Source: Pseudomonas fontis (lineage in GTDB: Bacteria > Pseudomonadota > Gammaproteobacteria > Pseudomonadales > Pseudomonadaceae). Taken from it: 64,000 nt of DNA. The notes beneath the pieces were generated by a model, which was not told the origin of the DNA, made no database searches, and saw nothing but the letters and a program-made list of their open reading frames with translations. Shown here piece after piece: positions 27,109 to 39,395 of the stretch (position 1 is its first letter; each line of letters opens with the position of its first letter). The stretch is from assembly GCF_028656955.1 (NCBI RefSeq), contig NZ_JAMDGY010000011.1:1-64000 (forward strand). The letters are read 5' to 3'. The position numbers and the translations under genes are program-made.

Positions 27109-28773
27109 ATGGCGTACTACCGCACCCCCAAAGATGTCACCGCCCTGCCAGCCTGGCAGGCGCTCGAGCAGCACCGCGAAGCCATGCAGGACTTCAGCAT
27201 GCGCGAGGCATTCAACGCCGACCCGCAACGCTTCAATGAGTTCTCCCTGAGCAGCTGCGGGCTGTTCCTGGACTACTCCAAGAACCTGATCAACGGCCAG
27301 ACCCGTGGCTTGCTGGTTGACCTGGCGAATGAAGTTGGCCTGCAGGACGCGATCAAGTCGCTGTTCGCCGGCGAAATCCTCAACGCCTCCGAAGGCCGCC
27401 CGGCTCTGCACACCGCACTGCGCCGCCCAGTAGGCGACAAGCTCAACGTCAACGGCGTCAACGTGATGCCGGAAGTGCACAAGGTGCTCAACCAGGTTAC
27501 TGAACTGGTCGGCAGGATCCACGACGGCCTGTGGCGCGGCTACAGCGAAAAACCGATTACCGACGTAGTGAACATCGGTATCGGCGGCTCGTTCCTCGGC
27601 CCCGAGCTGGTTTCCGAGGCCCTGCTGCCCTACGCCCAACGCGGCGTGCGCTGCCACTACCTGGCCAATATCGACGGCAGTGAATTCCATGAACTGTCGG
27701 CCAAGTTGCGTGCCGAAACCACGCTGTTCATCGTTTCGTCGAAATCCTTCAACACCCTGGAAACCCTAAAGAACGCCCAGGCCGCACGCGCCTGGTACCT
27801 GGCCCAAGGGGGTTCGGAAGCCGAGCTGTACCGTCACTTCATCGCGGTATCGAGCAACAAGGCGGCTGCGGTGGCCTTCGGCATTCGTGAAGAAAACATC
27901 TTCCCGATGTGGGACTGGGTCGGCGGGCGCTACTCGCTGTGGTCGGCCATCGGCTTGCCGATTGCGCTGGCGATCGGCACCGCAAACTTCAAGGAACTGC
28001 TGTCCGGTGCCTACACCATGGACCAGCACTTCCAGAACGCCCCGTTCGAACAGAACATGCCGGTGCTGCTGGCCCTGCTTGGCGTGTGGTATGGCAACTT
28101 CTGGGGCTCGCAAAGCCACGCGATCCTGCCGTACGACCACTACCTGCGCAACATCACCAAGCACCTGCAACAGCTGGACATGGAATCCAACGGCAAGAGC
28201 GTCCGTCAGGACGGTACACCCGTGACCTATGACACTGGCCCGGTGATCTGGGGTGGTGTTGGCTGTAACGGCCAGCACGCCTATCACCAGTTGCTGCACC
28301 AGGGCACCCAACTGATCCCGGCCGACTTCATCGTGCCGGTGGTGAGCTTCAACCCGGTCGCCGACCATCACCAATGGCTGTACGCCAACTGCCTGTCGCA
28401 AAGCCAGGCGCTGATGCTCGGCAAGACCCGCGCCGAGGCCGAGGCCGAACTGCGCGACAAGGGCATGAGCGAAGCCGAAGTACAGAAGCTGGCGCCGCAC
28501 AAGGTGATCCCGGGCAACCGTCCGAGCAACACCCTGGTGGTCGAGCGGATCAGCCCGCGTCGCCTTGGCGCATTGGTGGCGATGTACGAACACAAGGTGT
28601 TCGTGCAGAGCGTGATCTGGGGTATCAATGCCTTTGACCAGTGGGGCGTTGAACTGGGCAAGGAGCTGGGCAAAGGCGTTTATCAACGCCTGACCGGCAA
28701 TACCGAGGAGGCGGCTGAAGACGCATCCACCCAGGGCCTGATCAACTACTTCCGCGGCCGTCACCGCGGCTGA
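27109..28773 (+). CDS. pgi: Glucose-6-phosphate isomerase
   Basis: Pgi interconverts glucose-6-phosphate and fructose-6-phosphate; in Pseudomonas it mainly recycles carbon into the Entner-Doudoroff cycle. The 554-residue product has the signatures [16 protein letters not shown] and [10 protein letters not shown], and the catalytic region [17 protein letters not shown] start at 27109 ([10 protein letters not shown]), the family start; the open frame to 26995 is not conserved in type. Confidence 0.96.
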   Translation: MAYYRTPKDVTALPAWQALEQHREAMQDFSMREAFNADPQRFNEFSLSSCGLFLDYSKNLINGQTRGLLVDLANEVGLQDAIKSLFAGEILNASEGRPALHTALRRPVGDKLNVNGVNVMPEVHKVLNQVTELVGRIHDGLWRGYSEKPITDVVNIGIGGSFLGPELVSEALLPYAQRGVRCHYLANIDGSEFHELSAKLRAETTLFIVSSKSFNTLETLKNAQAARAWYLAQGGSEAELYRHFIAVSSNKAAAVAFGIREENIFPMWDWVGGRYSLWSAIGLPIALAIGTANFKELLSGAYTMDQHFQNAPFEQNMPVLLALLGVWYGNFWGSQSHAILPYDHYLRNITKHLQQLDMESNGKSVRQDGTPVTYDTGPVIWGGVGCNGQHAYHQLLHQGTQLIPADFIVPVVSFNPVADHHQWLYANCLSQSQALMLGKTRAEAEAELRDKGMSEAEVQKLAPHKVIPGNRPSNTLVVERISPRRLGALVAMYEHKVFVQSVIWGINAFDQWGVELGKELGKGVYQRLTGNTEEAAEDASTQGLINYFRGRHRG

Positions 28774-28840
28774 TCCAAGCCCCTGCCGGGTGTAGCAGCT
28801 ACACTGTCCAGTCGATAGCTGCTGCACCCTGTTCCCCTCT

Positions 28841-28930
28841 GCGGGAGCCGGCCTTGCCGGCGATGCAAAGCACCGCTTTGCCCAATTCGGAATACGCGTG
28901 CAGCCCTTCGCCGGCAACGCCGGCTCCCAC
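28841..28930. repeat. Inverted REP pair in the acs leader
   Basis: Two REP-type palindromes face each other: GCGGGAGCCGGCCTTGCCGG (28841-28860) and CGCCGGCAACGCCGGCTCCC (28909-28928). Between them is GCAAAGC-ACC-GCTTTGC (28865-28881). This is the REP doublet layout of P. putida-type genomes. It ends about 13 bases before the acs Shine-Dalgarno. Confidence 0.8.
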
Positions 28931-28951
28931 AAGAGCAGGATAGGGCCCGCC

Positions 28952-30886
<1,935 letters not shown>

Positions 30887-30920
30887 AGCGGCGCCGTTGC
30901 CAAGGCGCCTTAAGGGAGCC

Positions 30921-31793
30921 ATGGAAATCATACGCCGTCGTATTGAAACGCAGCTGTTGAGCCTGACCGGCCTCGCCCTCGGGCAACTGGACCTGGTGAA
31001 CCCCAAGGGTGATCCGGGCCTGTTCGGCCCGCAGAGTGTCAGCTGGCAGGTGCATGGGGACTTTCCCAGCATGCTGATCGGCGGCATCAGTGCACTGATG
31101 CTCCAGGCCCTGCACCCGCTGGCGCTCGCCGGGGTGTGGGACCACTCGAACTTTCGCCAGGACATGCTCGGGCGTTTGCGCCGCACCAGCCAGTTCATCT
31201 CCGGCACGACCTTCGGCTCAACCCGCGACGCCGACTGGTTGATCGACAAGGTGCGCACCATTCACTTGCAGGTTGTCGGTGCCGCCGCCGATGGCCGCGC
31301 CTATGCCGCAAGCGATCCGGACTTGCTGACCTGGGTGCATGTCGCCGAAGTCAGCAGCTTCATGGCCGCGCACCTGCGCTATCGCAACCCGCAGCTCAGC
31401 GAAGCCGAACAGGACCGTTACTACGCCGAGATCGCCTTGATCGCCGAACGCCTGGGGGCGCGCAACGTGCCGCGCTCACGCCGTGCGATTGCGGACTATC
31501 TGCAGAACATCCGCCCACAGCTGGTGTGTGATGAACGCAGCCATGATGTGCTGCACGCCCTTCTCGACGCCCCCGCCCCGAGCCGCATGGCCAAGCCGGT
31601 GGCCAACGTGATGATGCAGGCCGGCATCGCGCTGTTGCCCACCTGGGCCAGCGACATGCTCGACCTGCACCAGGGCCCACTGAAGCGGCGTTTGGTTGGG
31701 CTGGGGATTGACAGCGTGGCGCCGATCCTGCGCTGGGCCATGCGCGACAGCTCCGCCCACCGTGCCCGCAGGCGCATGGGGCTGCCGGCCTGA
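30921..31793 (+). CDS. Oxygenase MpaB family (DUF2236) protein
   Basis: A 290-residue protein of the ER-bound oxygenase mpaB/Lcp-type DUF2236 family. Members bind heme b, some cleaving rubber or isoprenoid chains, but bacterial relatives like this are mostly uncharacterised. Conserved features are GGISALMLQALHPLALAGV near residues 52-70, whose histidine is a likely heme ligand, and FISGTTFGS. The start at 30921 is likely; an ATG eight codons earlier exists. It follows acs by 34 bases and may share its transcript. Confidence 0.75.
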   Translation: MEIIRRRIETQLLSLTGLALGQLDLVNPKGDPGLFGPQSVSWQVHGDFPSMLIGGISALMLQALHPLALAGVWDHSNFRQDMLGRLRRTSQFISGTTFGSTRDADWLIDKVRTIHLQVVGAAADGRAYAASDPDLLTWVHVAEVSSFMAAHLRYRNPQLSEAEQDRYYAEIALIAERLGARNVPRSRRAIADYLQNIRPQLVCDERSHDVLHALLDAPAPSRMAKPVANVMMQAGIALLPTWASDMLDLHQGPLKRRLVGLGIDSVAPILRWAMRDSSAHRARRRMGLPA

Positions 31794-31871
31794 TCGCACA
31801 GGAGGGGCTGCACTGGCCCCTCCTGTACCGCCAGCTGTTAAACTGCACGTCCGCAAACCAAGGCCACGTGC

Positions 31872-32888
31872 ATGTCCCTCTTGAATCAGGCGCTGCGCGC
31901 CGCCCTCCTCGCCCGCCAGTCACTGCTTGCCGAGCTGCATGCCCAGGGCACCGACTGCTACCGTTTGTTCCATGGCAGCCAGGAAGGCGCCGGGGGCCTG
32001 ACCATCGACCGCTACGGCCCGCAATTGCTGGTGCAGAGTTTTCACCAGAGCCTGGATCGCGAAAGCCTGCTGGACCTGCACGGCACCATCGAGCAAACGC
32101 TCGGCCTGGAATTGCTGCTGGTGTACAACGACCGCTCCCAGGGCAACAGCCGGGTTGATCGCCGCGACACGGTGTACACACCCAGTGACGCGGCATTGGC
32201 CGATCTGGTCGGTCACGAATGGGGCCTCAACTACCGCGTACGCGGCCGCCATGCCGGGCAAGACCCGCTGCTGTTCCTCGACCTGCGCAACGCCCGTGGC
32301 TGGGTCAAGCAGCACAGCGCCGGCAAACGCGTGCTCAACCTGTTCGCCTACACCTGCGGCGTTGGCCTGAGCGCCGCCGCCGGTGGCGCGCGTGAAGTCT
32401 GCAACCTCGATTTCGCCGAGGGCAACCTCGCCGTCGGCCGTGAAAACGGTGCACTGAACCCGCAACTGGCGCCCATGGAATTCATCCAGTCCGACTACTT
32501 CCCGGCCATTCGCCAGTTTGCCGGCCTGCCGATTGCCCAGCGTCGCGGGCACAAGTTGCCGGCGTATCCACGCCTGGAACAACGCGAGTTCGACCTGGTG
32601 CTGCTCGACCCGCCTGCCTGGGCCAAGAGCGCCTTTGGTACGGTCGACCTGCTGCGTGACTATCAAAGCCTGCTCAAGCCCGCACTGCTCAGCACGGCCG
32701 AGGACGGTGTGCTGATCTGCTGTAACAACCTGGCCAAGGTCAGCATGGACGACTGGCGCGAACAGGTGCTGCGCTGCGCGGAAAAATCCGGGCGCCCGGT
32801 GCGTGAATGGCAGGAACTCAAACCGGCCGGCGACTTTCCGTCGCAGGATGGCCAGCCACCCTTGAAGTCCTTGATCCTGCACCTGTAA
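31872..32888 (+). CDS. Class I SAM-dependent methyltransferase (RlmI-like family)
   Basis: A 338-residue methyltransferase of the COG1092 group. The N-terminal 120 residues form a small domain, with GGLTIDRYGPQLLVQSF resembling the RlmI/RlmK family. The Rossmann core has VLNLFAYTCGVGLSAAAGG (SAM-binding), the acidic residue in VCNLDFAEGN, and the base-methylation motif DPPAWAKS. A 23S rRNA cytosine or guanine is the likely target, but the exact substrate cannot be told. Confidence 0.8.
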   Translation: MSLLNQALRAALLARQSLLAELHAQGTDCYRLFHGSQEGAGGLTIDRYGPQLLVQSFHQSLDRESLLDLHGTIEQTLGLELLLVYNDRSQGNSRVDRRDTVYTPSDAALADLVGHEWGLNYRVRGRHAGQDPLLFLDLRNARGWVKQHSAGKRVLNLFAYTCGVGLSAAAGGAREVCNLDFAEGNLAVGRENGALNPQLAPMEFIQSDYFPAIRQFAGLPIAQRRGHKLPAYPRLEQREFDLVLLDPPAWAKSAFGTVDLLRDYQSLLKPALLSTAEDGVLICCNNLAKVSMDDWREQVLRCAEKSGRPVREWQELKPAGDFPSQDGQPPLKSLILHL

Positions 32889-32990
32889 TGCGAAAAAGCT
32901 GGGGGTTGTCGGCAAATTACGACGACCTTCGGAACCGAATTAACGTGCCATACTCCAAGCACTCCCGATTTCAGATAGACGACGCCGCAC

Positions 32991-35924
32991 ATGCCCAAAG
33001 GATTGAAACGCGCCCTCGGCGCCTTGTTGGCCGTCCTGGCCCTGTACAGCCTTCTAGGTTTCCTGATCTTGCCCGGCATCGCCTTGCGTGTGGCCAACCA
33101 GCAGTTGGCCCAGTTTGCGACCGTACCTGCGCACTTGCAGCGCATCGAGCTCAACCCGTTCAGCCTTGAGCTGACCTTGTGGGGCTTGCAGATCGGTGAG
33201 CCAGGTAAAGAGCAGGTCGGCTTTGAACGCCTGTATGCCAACCTGCAAATCGACAGCTTGTGGACCCACGCCCTGCACCTGGCTGACGTCGAGCTGGACA
33301 AGCCACGCACCGAGTTGCTGTTCGCAAAAGACGGCAGCCTCAACCTCACCCAGCTGTTCAAACTGCCCGCCAGCGAGCCCAAGCCAGAGGAACCGGCAAG
33401 CGACCCGTTCCCGCTGCGCATCGGTAGCATCAAACTGAGCGAAGGCTACCTGCACTTCCAGGACCTGCGCCCAAGCGAGCCGATCGCGTTCCTCTACGAC
33501 TCGATGAACCTGGAGCTGAAGAACCTCAGCACCCTGCCTGATGACAACACCGACATGACCCTGGTCGCGGTTGGCCCGGCGGGTGGGCGCATCGACTGGG
33601 CGGGGACTTTCAGCCTGGTGCCGATTGCCTCCGAAGGCACGCTCAAGGTCACTGACGGCAAGATGAAGTACTGGTGGCCCTATGTGCGTGACGCCGTACC
33701 ACTGGTGCTTGAAGATGGCGTGCTGAGCCTGGACACCCACTACAAGCTCAACTTGTCCAAGGAAACCGAGCTGCTGCTCAGCAATACCTCGATCAAGGTT
33801 GCACCCTTCGCGATCAATGCCCCTGACGGTCGGCCTCTGGCACGTCTGGCCAGCCTTGAAGTGAGTGAGAGCTCGGTCGACCTGGCCAAGCAACTGGTTA
33901 CCGTTGGCAAGATCCGCAGCGAGAAACTGGAAACCTGGGCGGCCCTTGAAGCCGATGGCCAACTGGACTGGCAGAAGCTTTTCGCCAGCCAACCCGACAA
34001 GGCCACACCCAAAGAAAAGGCAGAGCCTGCCGCTGCCGAACCGACACCTGAAGAAAAAGCCGCCACCCAGGCGCCGAGCAAACCTTGGCAAGTGCTGCTC
34101 AAGGACGTTCAACTGCGCAATTACCAGGTGCACCTGGCCGACCGCTCGAAGAAAGAGCCTGTGGCACTTGATGTGGGCCCACTGAACCTGGACCTGCAAA
34201 ACTTCGACAGCCTCAATCAGTCGCCTTTCACCCTCAAGCTCGACAGTGGCATTGGCAAACAAGGCAAGCTGCAGGCCTCGGGTGAGGTCAACCTGGCTCC
34301 GGTCAGCGCCAAACTCAAGGTAGCGACCCAGGACATCGACCTGCGGATTGCCCAGGCCTACATCAGCCCGTTCATTCGCTTGGAGCTGCGTAGCGGCATG
34401 CTCGGCAGTGACCTCAACGTCGACCTCAAGAGCACCGAGCCACTGGCCTTCAGTGTCGGCGGCAAGGCTCAGGTCAACCAACTGCATACCCTCGACACCA
34501 TCAAGGACCGCGACTTCGTCAAGTGGCAGCAACTGAACCTCGACGGGCTGGAATACCGTCACGGCGATGCCCTGAGCATTGCCAAGGTGACCCTGCTGCA
34601 ACCTTATGCGCGCTTCATGATCAACGAAGACCGCACCACCAACATTGACGACCTACTGATCCCGCAACCGGCGGACAGCAGCGCCAAGCCCCAGGGCAAG
34701 GCGGCCAGTGCTGAAAAGCCGTTGGGGGTACGTATCGGTGCCATCGCGATCAACGATGGCTCTGCCAACTTCGCTGACTTCAGCCTGACGCCCAACTTCG
34801 CCACGGCCGTGCAACAGCTCAATGGTCAGGTTGGCACCATCGACAACCGTCAGCCCAAGCCGGCTCCGGTCGATATCAAGGGTAAGGTCGACCGTTATGC
34901 GCCGGTTACCATCAAAGGCGCGCTCAACCCGTTCGATCCAATGGCCAGCCTGGATATCGCCACCAGCTTCAAGCGCGTCGAGCTGACCACACTGACGCCT
35001 TACTCCGGCAAATTTGCCGGCTACCGGATCCGCAAGGGTCGCCTGAACCTCGACCTGCACTACATGATCACCCAGGGCAAGCTCAAGGCCGAGAACAAGC
35101 TGGTGGTCGAGGAGCTGCAACTGGGCGAGAAAGTCGACAGCCCGGATGCCGTCGACCTGCCGATTCGCCTGGCAGTGGCATTGCTCAAGGACACTGACGG
35201 CAAGATCTCCATCGAACTGCCGGTTACCGGTGACCTGAACAACCCCGAGTTCAGCGTGATGCCGATTGTCTGGCAGACCTTGCGCAACCTGGTGCTGCGC
35301 GCTGCGCAGGCCCCATTCAAGTTCATCGGCGGCTTGATCAGCGGTGGTGATGCGCAGGACCTGGGCAGTGTGGCCTTTGCTGCCGGCTCCAGTGATCTCA
35401 GCCCGGATGCCCAGGGCGCCCTGGACAAGCTCGCAGCAGCCCTGAAGGAGCGTCCTGCGCTGCGCCTGGAGATTGAAGGCACCAGCGCGCAGACCAGCGA
35501 TGGCCCGCTGATTGCCCAGCAGCGTCTGGAGCGTGAGTACCAGAGCACCTACTACAAGATGCTCCAGCGTCGTGGCGACAAGGTGCCGGCACAGGCCTCG
35601 CTGCTTGAGGTGCCGGACAGTGACAAGCCGGCCATGCTCGAAGGTATCTACCGGACCCGCCTGAAACAGCAGCCACCAGCAGAATGGACGCAGCTGGACC
35701 GTGAGGAGCGCACTGGCAAGTTACGCGATGCAGTACTCAAGTCCTGGGCAGAAAGCGCCCTGTTGCTGCGCCAATTGGGCCAGGCACGGGCCAGCAGCAT
35801 CAAGGACTACCTGGTCGACAAGGGCCAGTTGGCGGATGACCGCGTGTACTTCGTCGATGCCAGCCTGGGGCAGGCGGAAGCCGATGGCCGCGTGATCTCG
35901 CCACTGCATCTGGATGCCGAGTAA
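32991..35924 (+). CDS. DUF748 (AsmA-like) envelope protein
   Basis: A 977-residue protein with an N-terminal anchor (residues 8-28), several AsmA/DUF748-type beta-rich repeats, and an Ala/Glu/Pro-rich linker near 335-365. The C-terminal region beginning VAFAAGSSDLSP resembles the OmpA-like peptidoglycan-associated fold. AsmA-like proteins form long grooves across the periplasm that carry or organise lipids. Orthologs lie near pnp in other pseudomonads. Function here is inferred only from family. Confidence 0.8.
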   Translation: MPKGLKRALGALLAVLALYSLLGFLILPGIALRVANQQLAQFATVPAHLQRIELNPFSLELTLWGLQIGEPGKEQVGFERLYANLQIDSLWTHALHLADVELDKPRTELLFAKDGSLNLTQLFKLPASEPKPEEPASDPFPLRIGSIKLSEGYLHFQDLRPSEPIAFLYDSMNLELKNLSTLPDDNTDMTLVAVGPAGGRIDWAGTFSLVPIASEGTLKVTDGKMKYWWPYVRDAVPLVLEDGVLSLDTHYKLNLSKETELLLSNTSIKVAPFAINAPDGRPLARLASLEVSESSVDLAKQLVTVGKIRSEKLETWAALEADGQLDWQKLFASQPDKATPKEKAEPAAAEPTPEEKAATQAPSKPWQVLLKDVQLRNYQVHLADRSKKEPVALDVGPLNLDLQNFDSLNQSPFTLKLDSGIGKQGKLQASGEVNLAPVSAKLKVATQDIDLRIAQAYISPFIRLELRSGMLGSDLNVDLKSTEPLAFSVGGKAQVNQLHTLDTIKDRDFVKWQQLNLDGLEYRHGDALSIAKVTLLQPYARFMINEDRTTNIDDLLIPQPADSSAKPQGKAASAEKPLGVRIGAIAINDGSANFADFSLTPNFATAVQQLNGQVGTIDNRQPKPAPVDIKGKVDRYAPVTIKGALNPFDPMASLDIATSFKRVELTTLTPYSGKFAGYRIRKGRLNLDLHYMITQGKLKAENKLVVEELQLGEKVDSPDAVDLPIRLAVALLKDTDGKISIELPVTGDLNNPEFSVMPIVWQTLRNLVLRAAQAPFKFIGGLISGGDAQDLGSVAFAAGSSDLSPDAQGALDKLAAALKERPALRLEIEGTSAQTSDGPLIAQQRLEREYQSTYYKMLQRRGDKVPAQASLLEVPDSDKPAMLEGIYRTRLKQQPPAEWTQLDREERTGKLRDAVLKSWAESALLLRQLGQARASSIKDYLVDKGQLADDRVYFVDASLGQAEADGRVISPLHLDAE

Positions 35925-35934
35925 CGCCATGCTG

Positions 35935-36048
35935 TTGTAGCCGCTGCCGCCAGGCTGCGCTCGCCTGCAACGCAGGCGCAATGGCCACAATGGTCGCATG
36001 ATTGGGAGGCCTCTGGCCTCCAACGCAGCCTTACGGCAGCGGCTACAA
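35935..36048. repeat. Nested palindrome cluster, REP-like
   Basis: Perfect 15-base arms TTGTAGCCGCTGCCG (35935-35949) and CGGCAGCGGCTACAA (36034-36048) enclose further stems: GCCTGC-AAC-GCAGGC and GGAGGCC-TCT-GGCCTCC (36005-36021). The outer arms continue with CAGGCTGCG/CGCAGCC. It sits after the DUF748 gene and could fold into a branched structure at the transcript end. Confidence 0.75.
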
Positions 36049-36069
36049 GGTCATATCCATCCCATAAAG

Positions 36070-36098
36070 AAGCCCCGGCAACCAGTGCCGGGGCTTTG
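36070..36098. terminator. Bidirectional terminator between DUF748 and BON genes
   Basis: AAGCCCCGGCA and TGCCGGGGCTT form a stem of 11 pairs with loop ACCAG; short T/A tracts lie on both sides. The two flanking genes converge on it. Confidence 0.8.
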
Positions 36099-36163
36099 AG
36101 TGACCAAGTCCTTTTGGTCTTTCGCATGAACCGTCAGGATCAGCGAGCAGGGACTAACCTGTG

Positions 36164-36514
36164 TTACTCGGCTTTCAAGCCATCAGCCGAAACGGCTTTC
36201 ACACCTTTGATCTTCTTCGTGATATTCACAGCAGTGGTTTTCTGCGCTTCGGTGACCGCCACGGTCGACGACAGGGACACCACGCCTTTGTTGGTTTCAA
36301 CCTTGATGTCGGTACCAGGGATGCCTTTCTCGGTCATCAGGTCGGATTTGACCTTGGTGGTGATCCAGGTATCGGAAGTAGCTTCTGTCGCCTTGGTCAT
36401 CTCACCGGCCGCAACGGTCAGTGGAGCCTGGGCGGGCTGTTGGGCAAATGCCGCGTTGGCCATGGTCAGGGTCAGAGCGGTGGCAGTAGCGGCAGCAATA
36501 GCGAACTTCTTCAT
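36164..36514 (-). CDS. BON-domain periplasmic protein (OsmY-like)
   Basis: A 116-residue exported protein. The signal peptide MKKFAIAAATATALTLTMAN ends near Ala-Phe-Ala-Gln. A single BON domain (about 45-115) follows, with TWITTKVKSDLMTEKGIPGTDIKV and the glycine-containing GVVSLSSTV core. BON domains bind membranes or phospholipid; OsmY-like proteins respond to osmotic stress and some act as chaperones. I use the ATG at 36514, with CAGGAG eight bases upstream; a GTG nine bases earlier is possible. Confidence 0.88.
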   Translation of the reverse strand: MKKFAIAAATATALTLTMANAAFAQQPAQAPLTVAAGEMTKATEATSDTWITTKVKSDLMTEKGIPGTDIKVETNKGVVSLSSTVAVTEAQKTTAVNITKKIKGVKAVSADGLKAE

Positions 36515-36728
36515 ACGAGACACTCCTGTTTTTCGAAAAGTCTGCGCCGTGAGTCCTGGCAGCAGGGGTATCTGTAGTGTTGCAGCCGTTGTGCCAACTT
36601 CAAGAAAGTAATTTTTATCTTATAAATCAATAACTTAATAATTTCAGAGAAGACGTTTATCGTGCAATTTGCACGTTGGCGTTAAATCGCGCGTGCAAGA
36701 TGCAAGTCCACTCAACAAATGCCGCCCA

Positions 36729-36758
36729 TAAAAAAAGGACCCCGCAGGGTCCTTTTTT
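36729..36758 (-). terminator. pnp terminator
   Basis: AAAAAAGGACCC and GGGTCCTTTTTT with loop CGCA give a stem of six strong pairs plus A-T pairs. On the minus strand it follows the pnp stop. The stretch from here to the BON gene (36515-36728) is A/T-rich and shows nothing else I can name. Confidence 0.9.
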
Positions 36759-36770
36759 CAAGCGTGATGC

Positions 36771-38876
36771 TTAGACGCCCGAAGCCTTGGCTGCGGCAAC
36801 GTCCTTGATCGACAGCTTGATACGGCCGCGGTTGTCCACGTCCAGTACCAGTACTTCAACTTCCTCGCCTTCTTTGAGGATGTCAGTCACTTTCTCAACG
36901 CGAGCATCGCTCAGCATGGAGATGTGAACCAGACCGTCCTTGCCCGGCAGGATGTTGACGAAGGCACCGAAGTCGACGATGCGCTCGACCTTGCCGACGT
37001 AGATCTTGCCGATTTCGGCCTCGGCAGTGATGCTCAGAACGCGCTGGCGCGCGGCTTCTGCTGCGTCTTTGGTCTCGCCGAAGATCTTGATCGAACCGTC
37101 GTCTTCGATGTCGATCGAAGCCTTGGTTTCTTCACAGATGGCACGAATGGTCGCGCCGCCTTTACCGATGACATCACGGATCTTGTCGGTGTCGATCTTC
37201 ATCGCGATCATGGTCGGTGCGTTTTCCGACAGCTCGGTACGCGACTGGCCAATGATCTGGTTCATCTGGCCGAGGATGTTCAGGCGCGCTTCCAGGGCTT
37301 GGCCCAGGGCGATTTCCATGATCTCTTCGGTGATGCCGTTGATCTTGATGTCCATCTGCAGCGCGGTAACACCTTTGGCGGTACCAGCAACCTTGAAGTC
37401 CATGTCGCCCAGGTGGTCTTCGTCACCCAGGATGTCGGTCAGGACAGCGAATTTCTCGCCTTCTTTAACCAGGCCCATGGCGATACCGGCAACCGGTGCC
37501 TTCATCGGAACACCAGCGTCCATCAGTGCCAGGGAAGCACCGCAGACCGAAGCCATGGAGCTGGAACCGTTGGATTCGGTGATTTCCGATACCACACGGA
37601 TGGTGTACGGGAACACGTCGGAAGCTGGCAGCATGGCCTGGATCGAACGACGAGCCAGACGGCCGTGGCCGATTTCACGACGACCAGCACCACCCATGCG
37701 ACCACACTCGCCCACCGAGAACGGAGGGAAGTTGTAGTGCAGCATGAACGGGTCTTTTTTCTCGCCTTCCAGGGTGTCCAGCAGCTGTGCGTCACGCGCA
37801 GTACCCAGGGTCGCAACGACCAGGGCCTGGGTTTCGCCACGGGTGAACAGGGCCGAACCGTGGGTCTTCGGCAGTACGCCGACTTCGATGTTCAGCGGAC
37901 GCACGGTCTTGGTGTCGCGACCGTCGATACGTGGCTTGCCGTTTACGATGTTTTCGCGAACGGTGCGGTATTCGATTTCGCCGAAGATTTCTTTGACTTC
38001 GCCAGCAGTGGCTTGGCCTTCGTCACCGGAGAACTTGGCGATCGCCTGATCACGCAGCTCGCCCAGGCGCGCATAACGGTCGGCCTTGACGGTGATGGTG
38101 TAAGCCTGGGAAACGGCTTCGCCCAGCTCGGCGCGGATAGCGTTCAGCAGCTCGGTGTTGGCAACGGCTGGTTTCCAGTCCCAAGTAGGCTTGGCAGCTT
38201 CAGCGGCCAGCTCTTTGACAGCCTGGATGACTACCTGGAGTTCGTCGTGGGCGAACAGAACGGCGCCCAGCATCTGGTCTTCGGTCAGCTCTTTGGCTTC
38301 CGATTCAACCATCAGTACGGCGTCGGAAGTACCGGCGACGACCATGTCCAGGCTCGAGGCAGCCAGTTGCTCGTAAGTCGGGTTCAGCAGGTAGCCGGTG
38401 CTTTCGTGGAAAGCAACGCGCGCAGCGCCGATCGGGCCTTCAAACGGAATGCCGGAGATCGCCAGGGCAGCCGAAGTACCGATCATCGCAGCGACGTCCG
38501 GATCGGTTTTCTTGCTGGTGGAAACGACGGTGCAGACAACCTGCACTTCGTTCATGAAGCCTTCTGGGAACAGCGGGCGGATCGGACGGTCGATCAGACG
38601 CGAGGTCAGGGTTTCTTTCTCGGAAGGACGGCCTTCACGCTTGAAGAAACCACCAGGGATCTTGCCGGCGGCGTAGGTTTTTTCCTGATAGTGAACGGAA
38701 AGAGGGAAAAAGCCTTTGCCTGGGTCAGCTTGCTTGGCACCGACCACGGTCACCAGTACGGTGACATCGTTGTCGACGGTGACCAGCACGGCGCCGGAGG
38801 CTTGACGAGCAATACGGCCCGTCTCGAGGGTAACGGTCGATTGACCGAACTGGAACTTCTTGATTACCGGGTTCAC
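36771..38876 (-). CDS. pnp: Polynucleotide phosphorylase
   Basis: PNPase degrades RNA 3' to 5' using phosphate and is part of the degradosome. The 701-residue product has two RNase PH domains (first near 10-145, second near 315-550), a KH domain ([20 protein letters not shown]) and a C-terminal S1 domain ([21 protein letters not shown]). The start codon is GTG at 38876, preceded by GGTAGGA. The 249-base gap to rpsO is free of genes; in E. coli this leader is an RNase III target, but I cannot identify the equivalent hairpin. Confidence 0.97.
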   Translation of the reverse strand: MNPVIKKFQFGQSTVTLETGRIARQASGAVLVTVDNDVTVLVTVVGAKQADPGKGFFPLSVHYQEKTYAAGKIPGGFFKREGRPSEKETLTSRLIDRPIRPLFPEGFMNEVQVVCTVVSTSKKTDPDVAAMIGTSAALAISGIPFEGPIGAARVAFHESTGYLLNPTYEQLAASSLDMVVAGTSDAVLMVESEAKELTEDQMLGAVLFAHDELQVVIQAVKELAAEAAKPTWDWKPAVANTELLNAIRAELGEAVSQAYTITVKADRYARLGELRDQAIAKFSGDEGQATAGEVKEIFGEIEYRTVRENIVNGKPRIDGRDTKTVRPLNIEVGVLPKTHGSALFTRGETQALVVATLGTARDAQLLDTLEGEKKDPFMLHYNFPPFSVGECGRMGGAGRREIGHGRLARRSIQAMLPASDVFPYTIRVVSEITESNGSSSMASVCGASLALMDAGVPMKAPVAGIAMGLVKEGEKFAVLTDILGDEDHLGDMDFKVAGTAKGVTALQMDIKINGITEEIMEIALGQALEARLNILGQMNQIIGQSRTELSENAPTMIAMKIDTDKIRDVIGKGGATIRAICEETKASIDIEDDGSIKIFGETKDAAEAARQRVLSITAEAEIGKIYVGKVERIVDFGAFVNILPGKDGLVHISMLSDARVEKVTDILKEGEEVEVLVLDVDNRGRIKLSIKDVAAAKASGV

Positions 38877-39125
38877 GGTTTCCTACCTTTTTCAGTGGCT
38901 CTGGGGGAACGGGTTCTTGCGAATTCTTGGGCAGAACGGGGAATCGGCCCCATTGACCGTCCAGATAAAACTAAAGGCTGGGAGCCTGCCCTGCCCTTGC
39001 GTAAAACGCTCAGGCGAGACAGACAGCCAACCTTATAGATATGCGCGACGTGCTCATCGGCGCCGGTGCCAAAAGCCCCGACCGAAGACTGCAGCACGCC
39101 GTGCACACCACTGGCCAGGCCGCTA

Positions 39126-39395
39126 TTAGCGACGCAGACCCAGACGACCGATCAGGGCGCTGTAACGAGTGGTGTCTTTACCTTTCAGGTAGTCCAGCAG
39201 CTTACGACGCTGGTTTACCATGCGGATCAGGCCACGACGGGAGTGGTGGTCTTTACCGTTGGCCTTGAAGTGGCCTTGCAGCTTGTTGATGTTAGCGGTC
39301 AGCAGTGCAACTTGCACTTCTGGGCTACCGGTATCACCGGCGGCTTGCTGAAAGTCGGTAACGATCTGAGCTTTTTCTTCAACGCTGAGTGCCAT
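39126..39395 (-). CDS. rpsO: Ribosomal protein S15
   Basis: The 89-residue S15 binds the central domain of 16S rRNA early in 30S assembly. Typical segments are [20 protein letters not shown] and [21 protein letters not shown]. Length is standard. It lies between truB and pnp, as in most gammaproteobacteria; S15 represses its own translation in E. coli through its leader. Confidence 0.98.
   Translation of the reverse strand: MALSVEEKAQIVTDFQQAAGDTGSPEVQVALLTANINKLQGHFKANGKDHHSRRGLIRMVNQRRKLLDYLKGKDTTRYSALIGRLGLRR

Noticed and set aside
25756..27690. 644-codon minus-strand frame opposite panB-panC-pgi
   Set aside because: It spans three well-identified plus-strand genes and shows no domain of its own.
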